Source: Bagarius yarrelli (taxonomy: Eukaryota; Chordata; Actinopteri; Siluriformes; Sisoridae). From it: a DNA stretch of 64,000 nt. Made by a program: the position numbers and the translations under genes. Location: positions 3,174,195 to 3,238,194 of the forward strand of contig VCAZ01000022.1 in the NCBI GenBank assembly GCA_005784505.1. The letters are read 5' to 3'. The notes under the pieces are model-generated. The model was not told the origin of the DNA. It made no database searches and was given only the letters and a program-made list of their open reading frames with translations. Below, piece by piece: positions 36,860 through 47,300 of the stretch. How positions within the stretch are numbered: the first letter of the stretch is position 1; each line of letters begins with the position of its first letter.

Positions 36860-37089
36860 AGGCGTAAGTTAAGTTCCACCCAGAAACAACTTGGGCAAAC
36901 AAAGCTAGTTTGAAGCACCGCCTCGTGATTCGTGTCAAAAGGAGTAAACACTTTAGTTGCGCGTAGTTGGGGTTTATCTGACAGCATGCACGCGCCGTAT
37001 CTCTGCGACAAGCTGGACAGGCAACCGTAAGCTCGTAATTATGCTGAGGAACAGAAAGGAACCCTGCTTTTGTACTACACGACCAAAAA
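36860..37089 (+). promoter_or_regulatory. epor: Putative epor promoter with CACCC and GATA motifs
   Basis: A short GC-rich stretch precedes the start codon, with a CCACCC box at 36876-36881 and TTATCT (AGATAA on the - strand, a GATA site) at 36974-36979, about 210 and 115 bases before the ATG. In mammals EPOR is driven by GATA1 and Sp1/KLF-type factors, so the pair fits; single short motifs occur by chance. No TATA box is evident. Confidence 0.4.
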
Positions 37090-40000
37090 ATGTCCAATGA
37101 CTGGATAAATCTGCTGGTGTTGTGCGTGCTTTTCTTGGCTTTAGTCGCGAACGCGAGGAAGAATTTTGAAAGCAAAGGTAAGGCAGGATTAGTAGTAGGA
37201 TCATTATATGCACAGCACATAACTTATTGTTTAATGTCTTGTATTGTTGAGGAGGATGTAAACTTGTATCTGTTTGTAAATATGTCTAGGTTTCTGTAGG
37301 AACTGAAACTTTTTATTGATGCAACATGTATTAAGTAATGTATTTGAGGAACCTACAGTGAAGTTTGGTTCATTACTTTATTCCCTTAACCCCACATTCC
37401 TTTAAAGGGTTAAGAAAATTTACAGTTTAAGGAATAAAGGGTTAAGGGAATAAAGGGTTAAGGGAATCATGGGGTTTAGGGAATAAGGGCTTAAGGAGAT
37501 AAAGGGTTAAGGGAATAAAAAGTTAGAAAAATAAATGGTTAAGGGAATGAAGGATTAGGGGAATAAAGGGTTAAGGAAATAAATGGTTCAGGGAATAAAA
37601 TTTAAGGAAATAAATGGTTAAGGTGATAAAGTGTTAAAGTGATAAAGTGTTAAGGGAATAAATGGTTAGAGGTATAAAGAGTTAAGGAAATAAATGGTTA
37701 AGGGAATGAAGGATTAGGGGAATAAAGGGTTAAAGGAATAAATGGTTCAGGGAATAAAATTTGTTCTACCCCCCCACCCCCCACCCCAGTTTTTCAGTTG
37801 CTCCGCGATGAGCCGGAAAACATTAAATGTTTTTCGGAGACACTGAAGGATTTTACCTGTTTCTGGGAAGAGGAGAGGAAGAACAGTCAACAGCCTTTTA
37901 CCTTCTTTTACCAATATGAGTAAGTAACTGTTCATTTAGGCTAAATAGAACTATTTAGAATGTGTTTATTTGTCTAATGCAAAAGAATCATCTATCACTA
38001 TTTTTTTTTTTAATTACTTTTCTAACGTCTGTCCGTGGGGTCCAAAATTCTATTCGGTTTTATTTCTTTCGTCAGTTTATACAATGTGATGAAAAGATTC
38101 ACAAATTTCAGACTTGCTTAGTGTATCTTATTTATCGCCATTTCTGTTTTAACTAGTAACTACTTCCTACTCTGTACGGTTAACATTGCTAACATCAAAT
38201 GATTCGCTTACATTTAATCCTAAACACATTTGAACCTTTTAGTTTCATTTGTTTTAAAGTTATAATAAATGTTTTATCTATTCTATGTGGTGTGATTCGA
38301 TGATCCTAAACCTGTTTTATCCTCTGTGTTTAGGACAGAGAACAGCAGTACCTGTGCGGTGTCTAAACTGCTAACACACAGGGCAATTGATAAACAGCTG
38401 TTCTTCTGCAATATCCCCAAAGCGCAAAACTTCGTTTCCCTTAAGCTGCATGTGTTTCAGGGGGGAAAAGAACTCTACAACCGCACCCTCTTCATTGACC
38501 ATGCTAGTGAGTCCACCGAGCTTTAGTGGATATTTTTGTTCCATAAAAAATGACCAAATTAATGTTTCTTTTTTTTTTTTCTCTCCTAAGTTCTACTGGA
38601 TCCACCTGCTAACCTGACTGTGGTGAGCACAGGTAAACAAGGGGAACTGATGGTGAGCTGGCTGCCTCCTGCCGTCAAGTACATCGATGATATGTTGATG
38701 TACGAGATCAGATATGTGGCGAAAGGGAGTCCTATGAGGAAGGTAAAGCTACAGATACTACAAGTGTGATAATTAGCAATATTGCTAAATTTATAGCAGA
38801 ACAATATAATACTGTTTGATTATACCTTCGATGGACATGTGACCAACTTTGTGGAGAATCTTGGGTGAGAACCACTATAAAATTTAGGCATTTTACTGCC
38901 TTTTAAATACATTTGGATCCTTAATTTTCTCAAATTTGATTGAACCAAACCTTCACAAAATGCATTTAATTCTTATTCAGTCTAAGATGTATTATTATAA
39001 CCAGTATAACCAGAAGTGTGGGGCAGAATGTAAACTTTTTTATATATATATATTTTAGGAAATAGTAAAAGCCAGCACAAAACTCACCCTGCGTGGACTT
39101 CAGCCAAGCACTAAATACAAGGTGTTGGTCCGTGTCAAACCTGACGGCATCAGTTATAATGGTTACTGGAGTGCTTGGTCAGAACCTGAGTTTGGGACGA
39201 CATCCCCAAGAGGTAAACATTATAAGTTCTGGTTATTTACTCTGGATCAGATTTTATGTCACAATTTTGACCGGGGTGCTCTTCGTCTTTATCATTAGAC
39301 CCCTTGATTGTGCTACTGGCTGTCTTCATCTTTCTGATCCTCGTCCTTCTGTGTCTCACTGTACTTTTGACCCACCACAAGTCAGTAAAATACAGTAATT
39401 TAGAATATTTTGGTGCACAACACAAAAAATATTAATTGGAGTAACGATCTAACAGAGGAGCATGTGAAATCTTATGGAGAGTTTCTGTGAATTTTTTTTT
39501 AGATTCCTGCTAAAAAAAGTGTGGCCTGACATTCCCTCACCTGAGCACAAATTCCCGGGCCTCTTTACGGTCCACAAAGGAGACTTCCAGGTACAGCGAT
39601 ATTAAATTAGTACTGTGGTTAAATACTCACAAAGGACAAATCACAGACATGTCATCTTTTGAATTACGGCTGACAAAAAGAAGTCATTTAGTTGCCTGAA
39701 TTTAATTAGCTTATTGCAGAGTCAATAATTCACCCTGAACAGCATGTGTGTCAAATCAAATCCTTGATTCCATAAGGGAATATTTAAAAGAATACTGCAT
39801 TAATTATTGTGATTGTACTCGCAGGAATGGCTTGGCCACAGTAGTGGCAGCAGATGGCCAGTTCATGTGTACACAGAGGAGCTTCCTTCCTCTTTGGAGG
39901 TGTTGTCCGAAGTCGGCTTAGCACCTCCACTTACAAGTCACACCTCGCCCTCGAAGCCAGAAGCAATCTCTAGAACAGCTGACTTTCTGACAGAGGAACC

Positions 40001-40571
40001 ACAGGCTGTAGAAGAAGCAAGCAATCAGCTTGATACACAGGCTGTGCATGCAGCTTTGACTATCAGATGGCAGGAACCTCCACACAGCCACTGGTTGATG
40101 GATCAGTTAAGAGCTTTTCAAGAGCATCCAGAAATCCTCTCAAATTCCTCACTACTTGCGTCACAAGACACATACGTCACTCTCAATCAGCACGCCCAAC
40201 GTACACGAGGAGCAGTGCAAAGGGACGATAGCTTTGAGGAGTCAACACCCCTACAGGTTCTCTTTGCTAGCCAAGGCTCCTCCTTAACGGCTGCCTCAGA
40301 CTCTGATATCGGATCTCTCCCGCAAAGTTTCGGGTCAGGAAGACTTTCGTCACAGTCAAGTCTTGAATATCCAAACCACACATGGCCTTCTAAAGACCCA
40401 GGATATACCTACATGGCTGTGGCAGACTCAGGAGTGTCTATGGACTACAGTCCAACGAGCTTCAGCAGAATAACAGACATGGGTAATGGCACCATCTATG
40501 CCAACGAGTACAAAAATCATATTTGTGGACACAAATTACGGGTCAAACAATCCAGTATGGATATGGATTAA
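37090..40571 (+). CDS. epor: Erythropoietin receptor (class I cytokine receptor)
   Basis: EPOR binds erythropoietin at the surface of red-cell precursors and signals through JAK2 and STAT5. Eight exons, 37090-37177, 37790-37919, 38334-38506, 38591-38742, 39059-39212, 39299-39380, 39503-39590 and 39825-40571, keep phase and give 537 residues. A signal peptide covers about residues 1-22. Cysteine pairs lie in KCFSETLKDFTCFW and in the TCAV ... FFCNI region; N-glycosylation sites include NSST, NRTL and NLTV. The WSxWS motif is WSAWS (39167-39181, residues 218-222). The membrane segment is near 235-256 (LIVLLAVFIFLILVLLCLTV). Box 1 is WPDIPSPEHKFPGLFTVHKG, very close to mammalian EPOR. The tail keeps SLEVLSE, DTYVTLN (Tyr about 406, STAT5-type site), SLEYPN and YMAVADSGVSMDYS near the end. 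The whole cytoplasmic end from residue 290 is one exon. The neighbours fit human EPOR. Confidence 0.95.
37405..37760 (+). repeat. 16-base minisatellite in epor intron 1
   Basis: About 20 imperfect units of GGGTTAAGGGAATAAA with variants such as GGGATTAGGGG. The array starts about 230 bases after exon 1 and ends about 30 bases before the acceptor of exon 2. Many units contain GGGTTA or TTAGGG-like words, but the array is not a true telomere repeat. Confidence 0.92.
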
Positions 40572-41000
40572 AAAACGTTTTAAGAAATAAAAGAAAAAAA
40601 AACTATTTTGGGACCAATGGTATCAAGTGTCATGAAAAAACACACTGGACTGAACATCGTTTCTGGATCAATTATAAATAAGCTAACTTTCTCTTCTGTA
40701 TATCTTTTTTATCTTAGTTTGGCAGCTGTTAAAATTTATATATATATATTTTTTTATTTTTTTTATCGAACACAAAATACTATTTTGAAGAAAAAATATT
40801 TTTTGTTTTTATTGTAAATAGTGGAGTTTGTAGGACTTTGTGTTTGTTGGTTATCCGTTAGATTATGGATTGATTAGGGGTTGTAATATAAAGAATGGTG
40901 TAGAATATGTAAATAAATTTTAAATGCCATTACGTAGGTTGTAAAAGGAGAAGAAAAAAATTCGACATATGACAGGAAATACCAACAGCAACGGTGTCTA
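40572..41000 (+). other. epor: epor 3' untranslated region
   Basis: AT-rich. An AATAAA at about 40911 (GTAAATAAATTTTAAATG) is a good polyadenylation signal; another is possible at 40586 (AAGAAATAAAAG). Confidence 0.5.
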
Positions 41001-42398
41001 ACAGTGTATCTGACTTTTCCCCAGTCAGTACACTCAATCAACCCAACGTTTGGTAGCTGTAAACTATTGTGCCTTTTGTATATTTTTAAGTAAAGTGCGG
41101 AATACCAGCGTTATTTAGATACAATACTAAATGTTCTTTCACAAAGTTTCTAAAACTGTTTGCTAGATAAACTATAACTATGTTTTATTTGTGTGTGTAT
41201 GTGTGTATTTCAGTAAATATTGACTTTTTTTTTACAGACTACAAATTTCAGTAGTACTTGTCCACAACAAAGACTTTTTTTTTTAATTCCCTGTAATTTT
41301 TTTGTAAGTCTAAATAAAACTAACGCTTTACGTTAAACACATTTTATAGATTTATTAAAACCTACTGTGAAAACTACTGTAGCACCCAATCATCTGTCAT
41401 GTTTTTAAACCGTAAACCGTCTTACTATTAAAAATTTCTCAGGGTTTAGGGTTCATGTGATAAATCAGCTTAAATTGTAAAAAAAAAACCAACAACAACC
41501 CCATATTGTATTGGAATTTTTATTTTGCAAGTAATTTTTAATACATTTGTGTAATAAGAGAGCATTTACTTCATTGTAGGTTAACATTGCTCGTATAAAC
41601 ATTTCCAGCCCTTTGTTGGACATAACCCAATGTCATGTTTTGAAACTGTTCAGTGCAAACCATCTTTTTATACAAAAAAATTATTAAAATTGTTTTGTGT
41701 TTTAAATTTGTTTGAGACTATTATATTTAAATAAATATACTCAGATAAACACAAAAAAAACACTGAATTTCACTTTCGTGCTGGGTTAAGGTGTTGGACT
41801 ACCAACCTGAAGATTGTGGGTTTGATTCTCAGCTCCATCAAGCTACCACTGATGGACCCCTAAGCAAGACCCTTAACCCCCAATTGCTCAGTTGTATAAA
41901 AGAGATAAATGTAAGTCCGCCGTTTGCCAAATGCTGTAAATGTAATGAATTATTAATGGGCTTAATTGAAAGTGCACAAATTTTACAACTGCAGGTTCTG
42001 AATTTTGAAGTTCTAACATTATTTTTTATGCTAACAATATATTTGTTTTCCGTCCCAAAATATTGTTTTTTAACTTGTATATTTTAGTAATATTTTTTTA
42101 AATAACCAAAATGACACTTTAGCAATGACGTGCAGATTGTTTACAGTATATCCTGTATAAATTATGATCCAAATGTTTGCACACAAAACACAAATACAGC
42201 ACTCTTGCATATAAAATTTTTTTTTATTTTTGTAGTTTAGGTACAAAAGTTTAACACAACATCCTCTTCTCCCAGTCAGTCTGGAATAAAATGTATTTAA
42301 ATTATAAACATTCATATTTAACATTTTACAAGAATTTATTTAATACTTATGAGTGTGTGGGATTTTTTAAAAACTATATATCCTGTAATAAAGTCTAG
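41001..42398. other. Intergenic region between convergent epor and swsap1
   Basis: AT-rich; one SINE (listed separately). The swsap1 3' UTR enters from the right on the - strand; TTTATT at about 42222-42229 or 42334-42339 would serve as AATAAA for it. Confidence 0.45.
41780..41945 (+). mobile_element. tRNA-derived SINE (family A), sense copy
   Basis: GTGCTGGGTTAAGGTGTTGG, ACTACCAACCTGAAGATTGT, GGGTTTGATTCTCAGCTCCA (box B), then GACCCTTAACCCCCAATTGC, TCAGTTGTATAAAAGAGATA and a shortened tail ending TGCCAAATGCTGTAAATGTA. Confidence 0.85.
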
Positions 42399-43887
42399 TC
42401 ACGCTTCATTTCCACAGTCAGAGTGTTGTCCCCCTGAGGTCTGTTCTTTTGGTGCAGTTTCCGGCCTAAACTCCAGAGCTCCATTAGGGTGCATTACCAC
42501 ACGCCACTGCAATCCTAGACATTTCTCTCCGGTACCATGGTCATCAACCTGAAATCCTGGACCTGAGAGATACATCATCCACTCGTTCTGTGCTTCTCCG
42601 CTGTCTGTCACTTTGTGTATGTTGCACCTCACCTGCAAATAGCGTTCCAGGACGAAGAGGTTGGTATCCAGAGCAAATGTGTCGCCTTGTCGTCCTTCCC
42701 ATTCAGGCTGATAAGACACAATAACCCTGCATGGTGGTTGCTGGATTTTTTGACTTCTGGTCCCAAGAAACACAGCTGTGTCATGCAGGAGGGCTACAAT
42801 GTAAGCAGTTGCACTCCGAGAATCTTGCTGCGTCCTTCCGTGAACACGCACATACCGCTCAAATCCATCTATGATTAGCAAGGAAGGAAGCTGCACAGTC
42901 TCGGGTACCAGCTCGTGAAGGGATGCGACGTCCTCCAGCAGCTCCTCCAGTGTTTTGGGATACACAAACCTGATTTTCTATAATAAAGAAAAATCCACCA
43001 TTAATTGCTTGGATATTAATGACTTTCTGTTAGAAAATCCTTTCAAATCAGAATTTGTTTTTTTTTCACGTTGCGTAATAATTACCAAGATTACACACAA
43101 TGCTGTATTTACCACATAATAATAGAGACACCAGTTGGAATTTATAAGAACAGGAGCAATGTTCGTAACCAATCAGTAAAAAGTATTTTCTTTCTAGTAT
43201 GATTGTGTCATATAAATGTACTACATCTGCCATGTTAATATTGTCATGTGACAACATTCATTCATTCGACCCGGGTTCGACTCCGCCTTAGGTCCCCTCC
43301 GGTCCCACCTCCCCTCTCTCTATCTTTCCTATTTCATCCCTTTGTCCTATCAATAAAGGCGATAAATGGCCCAAAAATATCTAAAACAAGAAACAATTTT
43401 TTTTAGCGCTTAGATTTCTTAAAAAGTGCTGCTTTGTCACCTTTGACTTATTTTAAATATGACCAGTCGACTGTGGGCTCATTGGATAATGAAGTGTCAA
43501 TCATATACGCATCTAGTATACAATAATGCGATATCGGACAAATACAAAGAAAAAAATCTATTCACATAATATTATATGGTTATAACTTTTTAAATAAGTT
43601 TAGGCTTCCACTTATTTAGTTACCTTTAGACTGTCGGGCTTCAGAGATGCGGATAAATCCTGCACATTTTCTGGAAGACTCTGGATTTGACTTTGTGTGA
43701 AAAACAGCACTTTGTACTCCAGTTCGGAAGCTGCTGTTAAAGCTGTTAAGAGTAACAGCGATCTGGTGATGGTTTTATCTCCCACCAATAAAGTGCTGTT
43801 CTCGGTTTGAGGGGAGACTTTTATATCTCCTGACGTGTGTAACTGGGAACCATACCGATGGAGAACCACACTCAGTATGTCAACCAT
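42399..43887 (-). CDS. swsap1: ATPase SWSAP1 (SWIM-domain partner, RAD51 paralogue-like)
   Basis: SWSAP1 pairs with ZSWIM7/SWS1 in the human Shu complex and supports RAD51 in homologous recombination, notably in meiosis. Two exons on the - strand, 43624-43887 and 42399-42977 (264 and 579 bases, phase 0), give 280 residues. The first exon has LLVGDKTITRSLLLLTALTA, which takes the place of the Walker A loop, followed by VLFFTQSQIQSLP (human VLFLTRRPLQSMP). The second opens KIRFVYPKTLEELL and carries a Walker B-like LPSLLIIDGFERY, then AYIVALLHDTAVFL and a C-terminal EWMMYL, as in the family. An earlier ATG at 43926 adds 13 residues; the one at 43887 (MVDILSVVLHRYG) was preferred. The protein is longer than human (about 229). 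swsap1 sits beside epor in human too. Confidence 0.88.
43255..43390 (+). mobile_element. SINE-like repeat in the swsap1 intron
   Basis: GACCCGGGTTCGACTCCGCC gives a strong box B, followed by CCCCTCCGGTCCCACC and TCCTATCAATAAAGGCGATA then AATGGCCCAAAAATAT, the standard end of a tRNA-type fish repeat. It lies between the two swsap1 exons. Confidence 0.65.
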
Positions 43888-44149
43888 AATTATTCCACAA
43901 GCTGTAAATACATATACTAAAATCACAGGAGATACCCAGCAAATAATCGAATTTACAGAAATCTATCCAAGCCCGCCTCAATATACTTGTTTTCCCGCAA
44001 TCTTAGTGCCCCGCCCACTTTACTCTGATTGGACAGTTGGTAGCGACTCTCTATATTTCGATTGGTTGTTCAATCTGTCAGTGTCCTTCCGTGTAACGTT
44101 GTCACTGTCAAACTGTAATTAAATTAGTAATTTTTTTATATATAATATC

Positions 44150-44226
<77 letters not shown>

Positions 44227-44375
44227 ATCGAAAGCTAAATTATACCCTGTTTGTTTGTAATCTACTATTTCATATTCTGGATAATAAATCCACTTCCTTT
44301 AAAGGCGACATCGCACTTCCGGTTTAGCTCGAATCCCTTTAAGAAAACCACAACACTTGAACAGCTGATGTAAAG
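43888..44375. promoter_or_regulatory. Shared divergent promoter region of swsap1 and znf653
   Basis: Under 500 bases separate the two start codons, which point apart. Possible NF-Y CCAAT boxes are present in reverse (ATTGG at 44028-44032 and 44061-44065). The GC-richer sequence TCCGGTTTAGC (44317-44327) contains a TTCCGG core (ETS-like) close to znf653. An AT run sits in the middle. Confidence 0.5.
44151..44221. repeat. (TA)n microsatellite between swsap1 and znf653
   Basis: About 70 bases of pure alternating TA within the divergent promoter interval; such runs extrude cruciforms and vary in length. Confidence 0.96.
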
Positions 44376-47300
44376 ATGGCGGCCGTGTGCTCGGAAATAG
44401 CTGCTAGTCTTTCCTCAAAAGCTCCTGGGAATGATATTCATTCTATTTTACGGCGGTGTAGGGGTCGTCCTAGACTGTCGGACAAAGACCGAGTACGAAG
44501 ACGACTCGAATCCCGAAAAAAGTATGATGTTCGGCGTGTATATCTCGGGGAATCACACAAAGTGTGGAACGACCTGCGACAAAAAACCCGCATGAGCGAC
44601 GCGGGACTCGCCGAGTATTTAATCCTCCTGAACTGCGCGTATGGAGAAAGATATCAGAAGAAATACTGCGTGTATGTACACAATTTCCGCCATTAGTTTA
44701 ACCTAAAACAAGTTAATAACCACGATAAAAGACAACGCCTTTATCACATGTTCTTTTATTGACAGGAAAAACGTACCAGATCTTCAAAAAAGAGGTAATG
44801 TAATGCTTCGCGTGCGTAAAAAACAAATATATAGTTAAACATACACACACAATCGTACACTGTTATTACTGTTTATATAACATGCTGGGTCGGAATATTA
44901 ACAGGTTATTTTGTGTAATACAGAGTTCAGTGATCATATTTAAGATCCTTGAATAAAATGAGCCTGTAATCTTGTATTAATTCAGGACTTTCCATCACTC
45001 CTCCTTTTCCTAACTCTGTTTAGTCATATAAAAGGGGAAAGTGTTGGACTGCAAGTTGGAAGATCTGGGTTCAATTCCCAGCACCACCACCACCAATCTA
45101 CCATTGCCAGGCCCCTGAGCAAGATGCTCAACCCCTAATTGCTCCTTTGTATAAAGTAGGATGTGATCCTGCTTTAACATCCTTTGTTGATTTTAAATCA
45201 ACATTTTAATCAACCAATCATAACCTTCTGATGTCATCAGTGTGTGTCGACCAAACTCGCCTCAATCAATTTTTAAATCATTTTTTTTAGTGCATGTGTG
45301 TGGGGTATATTTTGTAATGAAAAAATTAAAATGTTGCTGATTGAGTGAGCTTATTTTTTTTTGATCAGTACAGAAAGTGACGTTAACAGAAATGCAGGAT
45401 AAGTATTTTTTTTATTTACTCACTTCTGAAAGACAAAAGTGAGTAGACAATATCGTTGTGATTAGCTTTTTTTTTATGACTTAAGTCTCTTTACACCCTG
45501 AACTAATAAACTACCCCAAGGGCATGTTATTGATTGAGACTACAAACAGCTTTAAGTCTGTGAATAAAAACGTTAGTAAAATGCACATAGAGTGCTTTTT
45601 TTTTTCTCTTTTTTTTTAGGGAAAAAGATGGTTTCTACAAGCTTACACAGTTTGGTGAGCTGGTATCAACAGCACTGCCAGATTTGCTGTCATGAGCCTG
45701 AGCTGCGATCTATGGAACCAACGCTGGGTCTGTCCACTACTGTGCTTTGGCAATGTGACGCTGAGCATTCTTTCGTGCAGCACATTTCTTGGCCTGTGGA
45801 AGGCAGTAGCGAGTCTGATGAAGAGGACAACAATGCTGAGCCGGAGATGGAGAGAAAAACGGCTGTCTATACTACAGCAACATCTGTGACCAGTCAAAGG
45901 ACACTGGCGGGTGTGTGTTTGTATGAGTATTCATAAACCACAGAGAGCCTGGCTTTCTGTAAAGCACTGTCGAATGTGGGCAATAAGAAATAATAAATAC
46001 TTTTAAAAAATTATACTTTAAGTGTAATGGATGAATTTTTAAAAAATAATATAAAATTAAGATAATATGAAGTCGTTGCTTAAACATATAATATCTGTGA
46101 TTGGTCCAGATACAGAGAATGAGCTGCACAGTGCTACAGAAGAAGTTTCTGAAGTGGCTCAACAGATGTCTTCGACAACTTTCCGCCAACTCCCAGATCC
46201 CCACAGCGAAGCCACCGAATCCTCACCCTCCTTGTGGGAAGCAGAACATGAACAGGAGCTGGATATGACTGACTGTAAAGATGTAGCAAAAGATGACTAC
46301 TCAAAGCGTGAAGTTTTAGAAGGTCATGATCCTGAGACAGAGGATTTTGACTGTGTGGTAGTCACAGCAGGTTTGATAGAAAGCCTGCATGAACCGGATG
46401 GAACCAGCCATTTGACGGGCAGCACGGAGACTGGAGTCTCGAGTAGTATAACCCACATGTCCACCCCAGCACAACCAGAGGTCTATGAATCCCAGACACT
46501 GCAGAGCATGATAAGCAGCTGTGAGCTCCAAGAGCAACATGCTCGGCTCGCTAACATGCAGGGCTCACAGGTGGTTCAGTCTATAAATAAATGGTTATGC
46601 AAATAATCTTTGCAGAATTGTTGTGTTGTTCCATTTATAAGTCTTGCATTTTTTTTTTTCCTCTAGCTGATTATAATCACAGGATCCAGTTATGAAGCCA
46701 TGACCTCCGAAGGCATCCAGCTCAATGTGGGTGGTAGCGGTATGGAGAGGGTCACGTGCACAGTGATCGAAGGGATGTCTTACAATCAGATGTGCCAATC
46801 CGAATCAACGATCCAGAACAGCGGCTTGAATACAGATACCATTACGGGTACCCGAAACTGCTTAATCGGTCAAATTAATCGCATGTCACTACAGTCTGGT
46901 AGCTTATTATGAAGAAATGTATTTAGTGTGTTAAGCTTGCTTAGGCAATAATTTGATATGTTTTTAGAGCTGAGAGAAAAGCAGCTGTTGGAGCCGAAAG
47001 AAGAATCCCACAGTCCGAAACAAATTCACTGCTCGCTCAGCAGGTCTGTGGGAGACAGTTAAGTAGATTTATATACAACAAAAGATTTCCAAGTCATCAC
47101 TTTCATGCTAACGATGAATCAAGAGTGGTGATGGAACCTTTTTATAAAGACACTGCTGTTTTTGGAGGCCTGTTTTTCATAGCGTCATTGCTGATGTCAT
47201 CTGGAAAAAAAGCATGCTTCAGGGATGAAAATCATGTATGTGTACGTTTAGGTCTAAGAAAAGTCGTCAAGGTCCAGTTATCGAAGCAGATGGCATGCTG

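Noticed and set aside
36795..37220. 141-residue - strand open frame (and two overlapping ones) across the epor start
   Set aside because: They lie antisense to the epor promoter and first exon, have no family resemblance and no splice context.
37405..37760. Interstitial telomere sequence
   Set aside because: The unit GGGTTAAGGGAATAAA only partly resembles TTAGGG; true hexamer runs are absent.
44376..44696. Single-exon znf653 start frame as a complete 106-residue gene
   Set aside because: The frame continues by splicing at 44671 into the exon at 44766, and the joined product matches ZNF653.
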